Source: Paracoccus litorisediminis
Lineage (GTDB): Bacteria > Pseudomonadota > Alphaproteobacteria > Rhodobacterales > Rhodobacteraceae
Reading direction: 5' to 3'
NCBI RefSeq assembly: GCF_009711205.1
Contig: NZ_WMIG01000007.1
Location: 62,001 to 126,000, forward strand
DNA: 64,000 bases
The notes below the pieces were generated by a model. It did no database searches. It had not been told where the DNA came from and saw only the letters and a program-made list of their open reading frames with translations. Below, piece by piece: positions 47,257-56,244 of this stretch. Position numbers and translations under genes: made by a program. Position 1 is the stretch's first letter. Each line of letters opens with the position of its first letter.

Positions 47257-48261
47257 ATGAGCGACACGATCCAGCAAAAGGTGACGATGGCGACGATCGC
47301 GCAACTGGCGGGCGTCACCCAGCCCACGGTCTCGCGCGCGTTCAACCACCCCGAGATGCTGCAACCCGAAACGCTGGAACGCATCATGCAGGCGGTCAAC
47401 CAGACCGGCTATGTCCCGAATATGGTGGCGCGCAGCCTAGCCTCCAGCCGGACCCGGCTGCTGGCGGCGATCGTGCCGATGCTGAGCAACGTGGTCTATT
47501 CCTCGTTCCTGAAGCCCTTTACGGCGCGAATGCGCGAGGCGGGTTATCAGACCATGCTGTTCGAAAGCGGCTTTTCCCTGCAAGAGGAGGAGCGTCTGGT
47601 CGAAATGGCCATCGCCCGTCGACCCGATGGCATCCTGCTGACCGGTGCCACCCATTCCGAGACCTGCCGCCGCCACCTTCGCAGCGCCGCGATCCCGGTG
47701 GCCGAGGTCTGGGATCTGGCAGACGATCCGATCGACCTGTGCGTCGGCTTTTCGCATGACGAATCCGCCCGCCATGCCGCGCGCTACCTGATCGGCAAGG
47801 GGCACTGCCGTTTCGCGGTGATTTCCGCCAATGACGAACGCGCCTATCGCCGCCGCGAGGCCTTTTCCCAGACCCTCGCTGCCGCCGGGCTGGAACTGCC
47901 ACGGCGCGTGGACCTGCCCAGTTCGGCCAGCATCGGGCAGGGCAAGGCCGCTTTCGGGGCGCTTCTGGAAAGTGGCTTCGACCAGGGCGCGATCTTCTGC
48001 AGCTCGGACATCATCGCCCATGGCGTGCTGATCGAGGCGGCCCGGCGCGCCGTCGACGTCCCCGGCCGCATCGCGGTCATGGGCTTTGGCGATCAGGATT
48101 TCGCGGCCGAGATCATGCCGCCCTTGACCTCGGTGCAGATCGACCGGCAAAGGCTGGGCGAAGAGGCTGCGCGGCTGTTGCTGGCCCGGATCGAGGGCAG
48201 AGAGGCGACGCCCGCCCGCATCGATATCGGTTTCGGAATCATCGCCCGCGATACCGCCTGA
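47257..48261 (+). CDS. LacI family transcriptional regulator (GntR-gluconate branch)
   Basis: A 334-residue LacI-type repressor. The N-terminal HTH is VTMATIAQLAGVTQPTVSRAFNHPEMLQPETLERI with hinge helix VPNMVARSLASSRTRL. The periplasmic-binding-like ligand domain follows (AAIVPMLSNVVYSSFLKPF to the end). It begins 68 bases after tctA and probably controls the tct and acid-sugar genes in response to the imported acid. Confidence 0.9.
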   Translation: MSDTIQQKVTMATIAQLAGVTQPTVSRAFNHPEMLQPETLERIMQAVNQTGYVPNMVARSLASSRTRLLAAIVPMLSNVVYSSFLKPFTARMREAGYQTMLFESGFSLQEEERLVEMAIARRPDGILLTGATHSETCRRHLRSAAIPVAEVWDLADDPIDLCVGFSHDESARHAARYLIGKGHCRFAVISANDERAYRRREAFSQTLAAAGLELPRRVDLPSSASIGQGKAAFGALLESGFDQGAIFCSSDIIAHGVLIEAARRAVDVPGRIAVMGFGDQDFAAEIMPPLTSVQIDRQRLGEEAARLLLARIEGREATPARIDIGFGIIARDTA

Positions 48262-48450
48262 TCTATGCTTGTTGTAAAGAAATGCGCTCCGCAAAACACC
48301 CAAGGTTCGACCTTGATTTGATGAACTATTGCAATGCATCGCGCCGTAGGACGTACGCCTATTTGACAACATATTCCGACTGATCCAGACTGGCCGGAAC
48401 AAAAACCGGGAATGGATCATGGCCGGACCAACGACAGACAGGGTGCGTGG
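48262..48450 (+). promoter_or_regulatory. promoter region of the DUF1537 kinase gene
   Basis: A 189-base non-coding gap with TTGACAAC at 48363-48370, which can be read as a -35 box or as a GACAA/TTGTC operator half-site. The same 8-mer occurs, in both orientations, in the control region at 53476-53784. Confidence 0.4.
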
Positions 48451-49473
48451 ATGAGCGGGCCGCAACTTGCCATCATCGCCGATGACCTGACCGGGGCGCT
48501 GGATTCCTCGGCGCCTTTTGCCGGGCGCGGGTTGCGCGTGACCGTGGCCTTGGGGGCCGAGCATCTGGCGCTGGCATTGGCCGCCCAGCCCGATGTGATC
48601 GCCGTGACCACCGGCAGCCGGGAAATCCCCGCTGATGCCGCGACTGACGCTGTGCGCCGCGCGGTCGCGGGCCTGCCTGCGGTGCGGATCTTCAAGAAGG
48701 TGGACAGCCGCCTCAAGGGCCACGTCGCGGCCGAACTTGACCCCATCCCCTTCCGTCGCGCGCTGATGGCCCCGGCAATCCCGGAATTCGGGCGCATCGT
48801 CCGGGGCGGTTGCCTGATGGGCTTTGGCGTCCCGGTGCCGATCCCGGTGGCGACCAGCCTCGGTCGTCATGCGGCACAGGCCGAAATTCCCGATACCGAG
48901 ACTGCCGAGCAGATGCGCGCGGCGCTGGAAGGCACCTCGGCTGACCTGCTGATCGGTGCGCGCGGATTGGCCGAGGCGCTGGCCGTCCAGATGACCGGCC
49001 GCGCGGCCGGTGCGCCTGCGACATTGCCGGGGCCGGCTGCGCTGTTCGTCATCGGCTCGCGCGATCCGATCACGCTGGAGCAGGTGGCGCGCCTGCGTGA
49101 GGCAGGCGGCTTTTTGCATGTCGATGCGCCGAATGGCACGCCGGACCGATCCCTGCCGGATGCGGATCGGCTGCTGGTGCAGGCGCAGCCGGGCGCGGCC
49201 CCGGCATCGGGGCATGAGGTCGGCGTGCATCTGGCCTGTGCCGTCGCACCCCTGCTGCGACCGGGCATGGGCACGGCGCTGCTGACCGGCGGCGCCACCG
49301 CCGAGGCAGTGCTGCGCCACCGCGCCGTTCCCTTCCTGACGATCCGGGGGGAATGCCTGCCGGGGCTGGTGGCCTCGGATGCGGGTGGCTTGACGATCGT
49401 CACGAAATCCGGCGGTTTCGGAACGGATGACAGCCTGATCCGTCTGGCGGGCTTGATCGGCGAGGAAGGCTGA
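48451..49473 (+). CDS. four-carbon acid sugar kinase (DUF1537/OtnK family)
   Basis: A 340-residue kinase that phosphorylates C4 of threonate/erythronate-type acids. Family blocks are LAIIADDLTGALDSSAPFAGRG (N-terminal substrate domain), FKKVDSRLKGHVAAELD, GSRDPITLEQVARLRE and LLTGGATAEAVL (nucleotide-binding C-terminal domain). It is markedly shorter than the roughly 420 residues usual in the family; the missing length appears to be in the middle region. ATG 48451 (MSGPQLAIIADD) is chosen over an upstream in-frame start. Together with PdxA2 it fits the D-threonate route to dihydroxyacetone phosphate. Confidence 0.85.
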   Translation: MSGPQLAIIADDLTGALDSSAPFAGRGLRVTVALGAEHLALALAAQPDVIAVTTGSREIPADAATDAVRRAVAGLPAVRIFKKVDSRLKGHVAAELDPIPFRRALMAPAIPEFGRIVRGGCLMGFGVPVPIPVATSLGRHAAQAEIPDTETAEQMRAALEGTSADLLIGARGLAEALAVQMTGRAAGAPATLPGPAALFVIGSRDPITLEQVARLREAGGFLHVDAPNGTPDRSLPDADRLLVQAQPGAAPASGHEVGVHLACAVAPLLRPGMGTALLTGGATAEAVLRHRAVPFLTIRGECLPGLVASDAGGLTIVTKSGGFGTDDSLIRLAGLIGEEG

Positions 49474-50192
49474 TGGCACTGGAAAAACCCGCGGGCCGCA
49501 AGAGCCTTGGCGATATCGTCTTTGACCGCATCCATCGTGCGATCAAATCGGGGGCCTTCGCGCCCGACGAACGCCTGCCGACCGAACATGAGCTGGCCGC
49601 CGAGTTCGAAGTCTCGCGCCCCATCGTGCGCGAGGCGCTGCGTCGGTTGCGCGAACAGGGGCTAATCTATTCGCGACGCGGGGCGGGCAGTTTCGTGCGC
49701 TCGGTCGGGCTGAAGCAGCCCTTGGGCTTTGGCCAGCTGGAAAACGTCGCCGACCTGCTGAACTGCTACGAATTCCGCCTGACGCTGGAGCCTGCCGCCG
49801 CCGCCTGCGCGGCCAAGCGTCACGACCCCGAGACGCTTTCCGCCATCGCCGCCGCGCTGGAGTTGATGCGGGACGCGACCAACCGCCAGTCGCATCGCGA
49901 GGATGCCGATTTCCAGTTCCACCTTGCCATCGCCCGGGCCAGCGAAAACAGTTATTACTCGACCGCGATGGAGGCGCTGAAGGAACATATCGCCGTCGGC
50001 ATGCGCTTTCACGGGGCCTCGGTGAAGCGTGAAAGCACCGGGCTGGTTCGGGTCTTTGACGAACATGCCCGGATCTATGATGCGATCAGCCGGGGCGATG
50101 GGGCGCTGGCGCAAAGCCTGATGCATGACCATCTGTCCGGCTCGCGCGAGCGCCTGTTTGAGCGCAGGAAGCCTGCGCCCGGCGATGAATAA
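49473..50192 (+). CDS. GntR/FadR-type (FCD domain) regulator
   Basis: A 239-residue regulator with an N-terminal GntR wHTH (GAFAPDERLPTEHELAAEFEVSRPIVREALRRLREQGLIYSRRGAGSFV) and a C-terminal all-helical FCD domain with the metal-ligand type pattern DADFQFHLAIARASEN and FDEHARIYDAISRGD. It overlaps the kinase stop by one base (TGATG). It probably senses a sugar acid or its breakdown product and regulates the flanking genes. Confidence 0.9.
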   Translation: MALEKPAGRKSLGDIVFDRIHRAIKSGAFAPDERLPTEHELAAEFEVSRPIVREALRRLREQGLIYSRRGAGSFVRSVGLKQPLGFGQLENVADLLNCYEFRLTLEPAAAACAAKRHDPETLSAIAAALELMRDATNRQSHREDADFQFHLAIARASENSYYSTAMEALKEHIAVGMRFHGASVKRESTGLVRVFDEHARIYDAISRGDGALAQSLMHDHLSGSRERLFERRKPAPGDE

Positions 50193-50195
50193 CCC

Positions 50196-51308
50196 CTAGA
50201 AAGCGGCGTGATAGATCGCCAGCGCCTCCTCGACCGACATGTCGCGGGGGTTGTTGTCCATCAACCGGCGGATGGCATGGGCGTCGCTGGCGAAGCGCGA
50301 AAGCTGATCGGGGCTTGCGCCATGCGCGGACAGCCGCATCTCGACCCCCAGATCGGCGCAGAAGCGATGTGCTGCGGGCAGCAAACCGTCTGCGGGATCA
50401 AGGCCAAGCGCGCGGGCGACCTCGGCAGTCTTTTCCGGCACCACGCTTTCATTGAAGGCCAGCACATGCGGAAAGATGATCGCATTGGCCAACCCATGCG
50501 GCAGATGCAGCAGCGTGCCCAGCGGATAGGCCAGCGCGTGGCCCGCCGCCGTATTGACCGGCCCAAGGCAGATCCCGCCATAGAATGAGGCCAGCATCAG
50601 CCCTTCGCGCGCTTCGGTGTCGGACCCGTCCTGCACCGCGCGGGCAAGGTAGCGGCCAACCAGATCGACGCCCATGCGGGCGAAGCCGTCGATGACGGGA
50701 TGCGCCTTGCGGTTGGTAAACGCCTCGACGCAATGCGCCATGGCGTCGATCCCGGTGGCGGCGGTGACGGCGGGCGGCACGCTGAAGGTCAGTTCCGGGT
50801 CCAGCACCGCCAGATCGGCGATCAGATGCGGGCTTTCCACCGCGATCTTGTTGCCCGCGACGGGATCGGTGATCAGGGCACGGATGCCGGCCTCGGACCC
50901 GGTGCCGGCGGTGGTAGCGACCTGAACAAGGCGGCTTCGACGTCCGGCGACGCGGTTCGGCCCGGCGACATCGGCCAGCCCTTGTTCGCCGTCCCACATC
51001 GCCGCAACAAGCTTGGCCAGATCCATGACCGAGCCGCCGCCAAGCCCGACCACCAGATCGGGCTGCGCGTCACGTGCCGCCGTCAGTGCGGCTTCAAGGC
51101 AGGGGATATCAGGCTCGCCCGGAATGGCGTCAAAGACCGTCACATGGCCCGAAATCCCCAGCCGGTCCACTAAGCCCGCGGTATGGGGCGAGGCCAGCAC
51201 CAGCACCCGTCCGGCATCGCCCGCCCATTCCCCGACCCTTGCGATGGCACCGGCGCCGATTTCCAGACGCTTGGGCATATGCAGGGTAATGTTTCGTGCC
51301 AAAGACAT
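50196..51308 (-). CDS. iron-containing alcohol dehydrogenase
   Basis: A 370-residue group III Fe-ADH. The NAD-binding part has VVGLGGGSVMDLAKLVA. The metal-binding C-terminal domain includes DAMAHCVEAF, GGICLGPVNTAAGHALAYPLG and LPHGLANAIIFPHVLAF, which supply Asp and His ligands. It converges with the GntR gene almost stop to stop. In this cluster it could oxidise or reduce a hydroxy or semialdehyde intermediate; the maleylacetate reductase branch is another possibility. Confidence 0.85.
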   Translation of the reverse strand: MSLARNITLHMPKRLEIGAGAIARVGEWAGDAGRVLVLASPHTAGLVDRLGISGHVTVFDAIPGEPDIPCLEAALTAARDAQPDLVVGLGGGSVMDLAKLVAAMWDGEQGLADVAGPNRVAGRRSRLVQVATTAGTGSEAGIRALITDPVAGNKIAVESPHLIADLAVLDPELTFSVPPAVTAATGIDAMAHCVEAFTNRKAHPVIDGFARMGVDLVGRYLARAVQDGSDTEAREGLMLASFYGGICLGPVNTAAGHALAYPLGTLLHLPHGLANAIIFPHVLAFNESVVPEKTAEVARALGLDPADGLLPAAHRFCADLGVEMRLSAHGASPDQLSRFASDAHAIRRLMDNNPRDMSVEEALAIYHAAF

Positions 51309-51331
51309 GCGGCTCTCCTTCGATGGGTGGG

Positions 51332-52282
51332 TCAGCTGCGCTTGCCGGCGACCAGTTTGCGGGCATAGGCGATGGCTTCGTTCATATTGCCGTGGTTCGC
51401 GATGCCCTTGCCGGCGATGTCAAAGGCGGTGCCATGATCGACCGAGGTGCGATCGATCGGCAGCTCGACCGAGACATTCACCGCCGTGTCAAAAGCCACC
51501 AGCTTGATCGGGATATGGCCCTGATCGTGATATTGCGCGACCACCAGATCGAAGCTGCCGGAGTAGGCGCGGTGGAACACCGTATCGGCCGAAATCGGGC
51601 CGTAAGCGTCGATGCCCTCGGCGCGGGCGGCAGCGACGGCGGGGGTGATCTGGTCGTCGTCTTCCGAGCCGAACAGACCGTTTTCACCGCAATGCGGGTT
51701 GATCCCCGCCACCGCGATGCGCGGGCTGTCATAGCCGATGCGTTGCAAATGGGCGTGGCCCGCCCGGATCGTCGCCAGCACCCGTTCTGTGGTGGCCCGT
51801 GCGATGGCCTCTTTCAGCGACACATGGGTCGAGACATGGATGACCTTCAGCCGCTCGGATGCCAGCAGCATATAGGCCGCCTTCGAGCCGGTCAGGCGGC
51901 GCAGCATTCCGGTATGGCCGTCATAGTGATGCCCGGCCAGATTCAGCGCCTCCTTGTTGATCGGCGCGGTGACGATGCAGCCGATCCGGCCCGCCTGCGC
52001 GTCCTGAACGGCGCGTTCGATGAAGCGAAACGCGGCATCTCCAGCAACGGGCGAAAGCTGTCCCCAGGGCAGGGGCGCGCCATCAATGGACAGATCAACG
52101 ACATGGCCGGTCAGGTCCAGATCAAGGCCGCTGACCGTCTTGGCCGCTTCCAGCGTCACCAGATTGCCATAGATACGGGTGCGGGCGCGATCCTCGGGGG
52201 ACATCTCGGCCAAGGCGCGGACACTGATTTCCGGCCCGACCCCGGCCGGGTCGCCCATGGTGATGCCGATGATCTCGCTCAT
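51332..52282 (-). CDS. pdxA2: 4-hydroxythreonate-4-phosphate dehydrogenase family, PdxA2 type
   Basis: A 316-residue PdxA-family dehydrogenase: [44 protein letters not shown], the metal ligand region [14 protein letters not shown], and [11 protein letters not shown] near the C-terminus. PdxA2 enzymes oxidise and decarboxylate D-threonate 4-phosphate to dihydroxyacetone phosphate, the step after a DUF1537 kinase. That pairing, and the absence of pyridoxine genes, separates it from biosynthetic PdxA. Its start overlaps the BNR protein stop by ATGA. Confidence 0.88.
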   Translation of the reverse strand: MSEIIGITMGDPAGVGPEISVRALAEMSPEDRARTRIYGNLVTLEAAKTVSGLDLDLTGHVVDLSIDGAPLPWGQLSPVAGDAAFRFIERAVQDAQAGRIGCIVTAPINKEALNLAGHHYDGHTGMLRRLTGSKAAYMLLASERLKVIHVSTHVSLKEAIARATTERVLATIRAGHAHLQRIGYDSPRIAVAGINPHCGENGLFGSEDDDQITPAVAAARAEGIDAYGPISADTVFHRAYSGSFDLVVAQYHDQGHIPIKLVAFDTAVNVSVELPIDRTSVDHGTAFDIAGKGIANHGNMNEAIAYARKLVAGKRS

Positions 52283-53475
52283 GTCATGCTCCGTGCAGAT
52301 TGGGCCCAGCCGGGCGACAGTCGGACATATTTGATGGCCCGCCGGTGATAGGTATAGGCAATATGCAGACTGCCATCCGGGGCTTCCAGCAGCCAGGGAT
52401 AGGACAGTTCCTTGTTGCGCCCGTCGGTCGAGTCGTTCGAAGTGCAGGTGCCCGGCCCGTCCTCGATCACCAGCCGCAGCGGGAAGGTGTGGCCGCCATC
52501 CTCGGACAGGCAGACGGCGACCGGGGCGCGCGGCACGCCCCAGACGGGCACGCAGCCGCCGGTCGGATCGGCATCGGGGCGGGCGTCGTCTTCGCCCAGC
52601 TCGTCGTAAAGCGAGGCGCGGCGGTCGGTCGAGCTTGCCGCTGAGGAAAGGTTGCAGATCACCGCGATGCGGCCATCCGCCATCCGGATCGCGGCAATCG
52701 AGGAATTGTTGTTCGGCAGATCGGTCGGCTGCGGCGCAGACCAGCTTGTCCCGCCATCGCGCGACAGGCTGACATGCACGGCATCGGCCTGCCTGCGGCG
52801 GTAAAAGGCCGGGATGATACCCTCGCGGCCCTCGACCGGGCTCATATGGACCGAGCCGATGGAGTCAGGCACGTCGTCAAGCCGCCAGCTTGCGCCGCCA
52901 TCGGTCGAAACCGCAACCGATGCGGTGTCATGGCTGCCGTTCCATTTCTGCCCCGGCCGCGAGACACAACGAAAGATCGGCAACAGCCACGCCCCGTCAG
53001 GGCGCAAAGTGACCCGCCCGCGAACGAAGCAACCGCGCGGCAATTCGTCCAGATAGCGGCCCGTCCCGGCGCTGAGCTGCAGCGGGTCCTGCGGATCGCG
53101 GGTCAGCGGGGCCATACGGATGCGGCACTCATCCTGATTGCCCGAAGGCTGCGAGGTGTGAAACAGCCACTGCCCGCCATCCGGCGCGGCAAAGATCACC
53201 GGGTTCTGTTCGGAATGCGCGGGATCATCGCTCAGGCGCAGGGCAGGGCCCCAGCTATCTGCCCCCGGCACCAGCACCGAGGCATGAATCGAGATATCCG
53301 ATTTCCCCTCAAGCGTGCCGCCAAACCATGCGCAGACCAGCGCGCCATCGGGCAGCAGATGCAGGAAGGCCGCGTGGTTCTGGATCATGGGCGAGGGCAG
53401 CATGGCCTCGCTGCGGTCCTCCCCGACCGGGTGAAGCCTGCCCGTCATCGCGGCGGCGATTTCTGCCGGTGTCAT
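52279..53475 (-). CDS. BNR-repeat (sialidase-like) protein, predicted cytoplasmic
   Basis: A 398-residue six-bladed propeller-type protein of the sialidase superfamily. Three Asp boxes are visible: [18 protein letters not shown] and LSEDGGHTF. It has [28 protein letters not shown] near the N-terminus. No signal peptide is present ([14 protein letters not shown]), so it should act inside the cell. It is ATGA-coupled to pdxA2. I see no full set of sialidase catalytic residues that I can certify. Hydrolase or epimerase action on an acid-sugar conjugate is an inference. Confidence 0.75.
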   Translation of the reverse strand: MTPAEIAAAMTGRLHPVGEDRSEAMLPSPMIQNHAAFLHLLPDGALVCAWFGGTLEGKSDISIHASVLVPGADSWGPALRLSDDPAHSEQNPVIFAAPDGGQWLFHTSQPSGNQDECRIRMAPLTRDPQDPLQLSAGTGRYLDELPRGCFVRGRVTLRPDGAWLLPIFRCVSRPGQKWNGSHDTASVAVSTDGGASWRLDDVPDSIGSVHMSPVEGREGIIPAFYRRRQADAVHVSLSRDGGTSWSAPQPTDLPNNNSSIAAIRMADGRIAVICNLSSAASSTDRRASLYDELGEDDARPDADPTGGCVPVWGVPRAPVAVCLSEDGGHTFPLRLVIEDGPGTCTSNDSTDGRNKELSYPWLLEAPDGSLHIAYTYHRRAIKYVRLSPGWAQSARSMT

Positions 53476-53784
53476 CCTGCCCTCCCTTGCCGGTGACCGT
53501 TCTGTCGGTCGGACATTCGCCGCATGTTCATTCAGTTGTCAAGTTGATGATTGAATGAATGGGCCAGCAATCGGCCCCTCAATACGTAAAAAATTCCAAT
53601 AAACTCGGGGGATATGCTCGATTCAAAAAATTCTTCGGCGCCATTAGTCAAACTTTCATTGACAACTTTGTCTGCTCTGGACAATCCTGCCCACAGAAGG
53701 CCGGGGGAGCGGCCGATACGGGCGGAGGGGGCAGGCCGGAAGCTGGCGTCCCGATCCGCTTATCATCCTTGGGGAGGACGCGAA
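53476..53784. promoter_or_regulatory. divergent control region of the BNR/pdxA2 operon and the peptide-type binding protein
   Basis: No gene is seen in these 309 bases. GTTGTCAA (53535-53542) and its reverse complement TTGACAAC (53659-53666) lie 117 bases apart. TTGTC-N7-GACAA follows at 53669-53685. CATTCA and TGAATG arms flank the first site. These are candidate GntR/LacI operator half-sites, or in part -35 boxes. Divergent promoters must lie here. Confidence 0.4.
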
Positions 53785-55296
53785 GTGAAGAATGCTCTGA
53801 GATTTGGCGCCGTGATCCTTGCGGCGGGGCTTGGTGGGGCGGTGCTGCCCGCTTACGCCGCCGATACCGATATCAAGATTGTCCTCAGCGAGGATCTGGA
53901 CCTGCTCGAACCCTGCATGGCGACGCGCTCGAATATCGGCCGGGTCATCATGGAGAATGTCAGCGAGACCCTGACCGAATACGACACCCGCAATGGCAAG
54001 GGCCTGATGCCGCGTCTGGCCGAAAGCTGGAGCCAGCAGCCCGACGGCTCGTGGCGGTTCAAGCTGCGCGAGGGGGTGAAGTTCTCGGATGGCACGACCT
54101 TTGACGCCAAAGACGTGAAGCATTCCTTCGACCGGGTGATGAGCGACAAGATCACCTGTGAATCCCAGCGTTACTTCGGCGGCATGACCGTCACCCCGGA
54201 AGTGGTCGACGACCTGACCATCGACTTCAAGGCCGATCCGGTTCAGCCGATCCTGCCCCTGCTGCTGTCCTTGGTCACCATCGTCCCCGAGGAAACCCCG
54301 ATCGAGTTCATTCGCAGCCCGATCGGCACCGGCCCCTATGCGCTGACCGACTGGAAGCCCGGCCAGCAGATCGTGCTGTCGCGCCGCGACGATTACTGGG
54401 GCGAGGCCCCGAAAGTCACGCAGGCGACCTATCTGTTCCGCACCGATCCTTCCGTCCGCGCCGCCATGGTTGCCACCGGCGAGGCCGATATCGCCCCCTC
54501 GATCGCGCGTGAGGATGCGAATACCCCTGCCACCGACTTCACCTATCTGGATTCGGAAACCGTCTATATCCGCCTCGACAGCTCGGTCGCGCCGGTCAGC
54601 GATCTGCGGGTGCGCAAGGCGCTGAACATGGCCATCGACCGGCAGGCCTTTATCGGCACGCTGTTGCCCGAGGGCACGGAACTGGCCGTGGCACTGTTCC
54701 CGCCGACCACTGCCGGTTGGAACCCCGATATCAAGGTTCCCGCCTTTGATCCCGAAGGGGCCAAGAAGCTGTTGACCGAGGCCAAGGCAGCCGGCGTCCC
54801 CGTCGATACTGAAATCAAGCTGATCGCCCGCACCGCCAACTTCCCCAAGGTCACCGAGGTGATGGAGGCCGTGCAGCAGATGTTGACCGATGTGGGCTTC
54901 AACGTGAAGCTGGAATTCCACGAGGTCGCCGAGCATGAGAAATACTACTCGAAACCCTATCCGACCGATCAGGGCGTCTACATGCTGGCCGCCATGCATG
55001 ACAACAACAAGGGCGACCCGGTCTTCACCATGTATTTCAAATATGCCAGCGACGGCCGGCAATCTGGGATCTCGGACCCGAAGGTGGATGATCTGATCGC
55101 CAAGGCCTCGGCCGCGACCGGCGACGAACGCGCCAAGCTGTGGTCGGAACTGGCGGCCTATGTGCATGACGACCTGGCTGCCGACATCCCGCTGTTCCAC
55201 ATGGTCAGCTATAGCCGCGTCGGCGAACGTCTGGACTTCAAGCCCAATATCGCCACCAACGGCCAGCTGCAGCTGTCCCATATCGGCTTCAAGTAA
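53785..55296 (+). CDS. ABC transporter substrate-binding protein, family 5 (peptide/opine/glycoside type)
   Basis: A 503-residue periplasmic SBP_bac_5 protein. I start it at GTG 53785, preceded by GGGGAGGACGCGAA, because a signal peptide begins there (KNALRFGAVILAAGLGGAVLPAYA). The body shows PRLAESWSQQPDGSWRFKLREGVKFSDGTTFDAKDVKHSFDRV and GTGPYALTDWKPGQQIVLSRRDDYWG. No permease or ATPase genes accompany it in the window. An ATG-initiated extension upstream has no signal peptide and is rejected. Its ligand may be an oligomeric or conjugated precursor of the acid sugar. Confidence 0.88.
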   Translation: MKNALRFGAVILAAGLGGAVLPAYAADTDIKIVLSEDLDLLEPCMATRSNIGRVIMENVSETLTEYDTRNGKGLMPRLAESWSQQPDGSWRFKLREGVKFSDGTTFDAKDVKHSFDRVMSDKITCESQRYFGGMTVTPEVVDDLTIDFKADPVQPILPLLLSLVTIVPEETPIEFIRSPIGTGPYALTDWKPGQQIVLSRRDDYWGEAPKVTQATYLFRTDPSVRAAMVATGEADIAPSIAREDANTPATDFTYLDSETVYIRLDSSVAPVSDLRVRKALNMAIDRQAFIGTLLPEGTELAVALFPPTTAGWNPDIKVPAFDPEGAKKLLTEAKAAGVPVDTEIKLIARTANFPKVTEVMEAVQQMLTDVGFNVKLEFHEVAEHEKYYSKPYPTDQGVYMLAAMHDNNKGDPVFTMYFKYASDGRQSGISDPKVDDLIAKASAATGDERAKLWSELAAYVHDDLAADIPLFHMVSYSRVGERLDFKPNIATNGQLQLSHIGFK

Positions 55297-55318
55297 CGCA
55301 CGACCCCTCCCTTCCCTG

Positions 55319-55345
55319 CGCGGCGGAGCGATCCGCCGCGTCTTT
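55319..55345 (+). terminator. hairpin after the family 5 binding protein gene
   Basis: A 9-bp stem CGCGGCGGA/TCCGCCGCG with a 4-base loop, followed by TCTTTT. It could be a weak terminator or stabilising hairpin before the aldolase gene. Confidence 0.6.
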
Positions 55346-55362
55346 TATGCCGGAGCTCCCTG

Positions 55363-56244
55363 ATGACGAAAGAAGCCTTTGTCGCGCTGGTCACCTGTTT
55401 CAACGATGACGAGACGCTCAATCTTGATGCCACCCGCGCGCAGGTGCGCCGTCAGGTGGACGCTGGCAACAACATCATGTGCGCGGGCACCAATGGCGAT
55501 TTCACCGCCCTGACCTATGACGAGAAAGTCACCCTGACCGAGGCCGTGGTCGATGAGGTCGCGGGCCGCGCGCGGGTGATCGTGAACGCCGGGATGCCCG
55601 CCACCTTCGAGACGGTGAAGCTGGCCCGCGAGTTTGACCGTATCGGCGTCGATGGCATCGCGGTCATCACCCCCTTCTTCATCGCCTGCACGCAGGACGG
55701 GCTGGTGCGGCATTTCTCGACCGTGGCGGATACGGTTGAAACGCCGGTCTATCTGTATGACATCCCCGCCCGCACCCAGAACCATATCGAGCCCGAGACC
55801 GCCCGCCAGCTCTCGGCGCATGGCAATATCGCCGGGATCAAGGATTCAGGCGGCGCGCAGGATACGCTTGAGGCCTATCTGAAGGTTGGCCAAGAAGTCG
55901 GTGATTTCGCGGTCTATTCCGGCCCGGACCATCTGGTCCACTGGTCGCTGCAAAACGGTGCGGCGGGCTGCATCTCGGGGTTGGGCAATGTCATGCCGCA
56001 TGTGCTGGCCGCGATCATCCGCGCCTTCAATGCCGGCGATCAGGCCGAGGCCGCGCGCCAGCAGGGCATCTTTGGAGATTTCCGCAAGGACCTGTATGGG
56101 CTGGGTTATCCCCCGGCGCTGGTCAAGCGGGCGCTGTATCTGATGGACAATTCCGTCGGGGCCAGCCGCCAGCCCGCGCTGCTGCCCGATCCCGCGCAGG
56201 ACGCGCAGATCGCCGAGATCCTGAAGCGTTACGCGTTGATCTAG
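55363..56244 (+). CDS. DHDPS/NAL family aldolase
   Basis: A 293-residue class I aldolase of the dihydrodipicolinate synthase/N-acetylneuraminate lyase family. Catalytic residues are Tyr132 (VYLYDIPART) and Schiff-base Lys160 (AGIKDSGG). The GTNGD loop (42-46) replaces the usual GTTGE. Members cleave 2-keto-3-deoxy sugar acids, sialic acid or related keto acids to pyruvate. Proximity to the BNR protein and acid-sugar genes favours a catabolic lyase over lysine biosynthesis. Its stop overlaps the convergent histidine kinase stop. Confidence 0.87.
   Translation: MTKEAFVALVTCFNDDETLNLDATRAQVRRQVDAGNNIMCAGTNGDFTALTYDEKVTLTEAVVDEVAGRARVIVNAGMPATFETVKLAREFDRIGVDGIAVITPFFIACTQDGLVRHFSTVADTVETPVYLYDIPARTQNHIEPETARQLSAHGNIAGIKDSGGAQDTLEAYLKVGQEVGDFAVYSGPDHLVHWSLQNGAAGCISGLGNVMPHVLAAIIRAFNAGDQAEAARQQGIFGDFRKDLYGLGYPPALVKRALYLMDNSVGASRQPALLPDPAQDAQIAEILKRYALI

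Noticed and set aside
47437..49479. Minus-strand open frame of about 680 codons opposite the LacI and kinase genes
   Set aside because: It is antisense to two genes with full domain matches, and its composition is typical of a GC-rich shadow frame.
53614..53784. ATG-initiated extension of the family-5 binding protein
   Set aside because: The extra 57 residues hide the signal peptide, and the GTG at 53785 has a strong Shine-Dalgarno.
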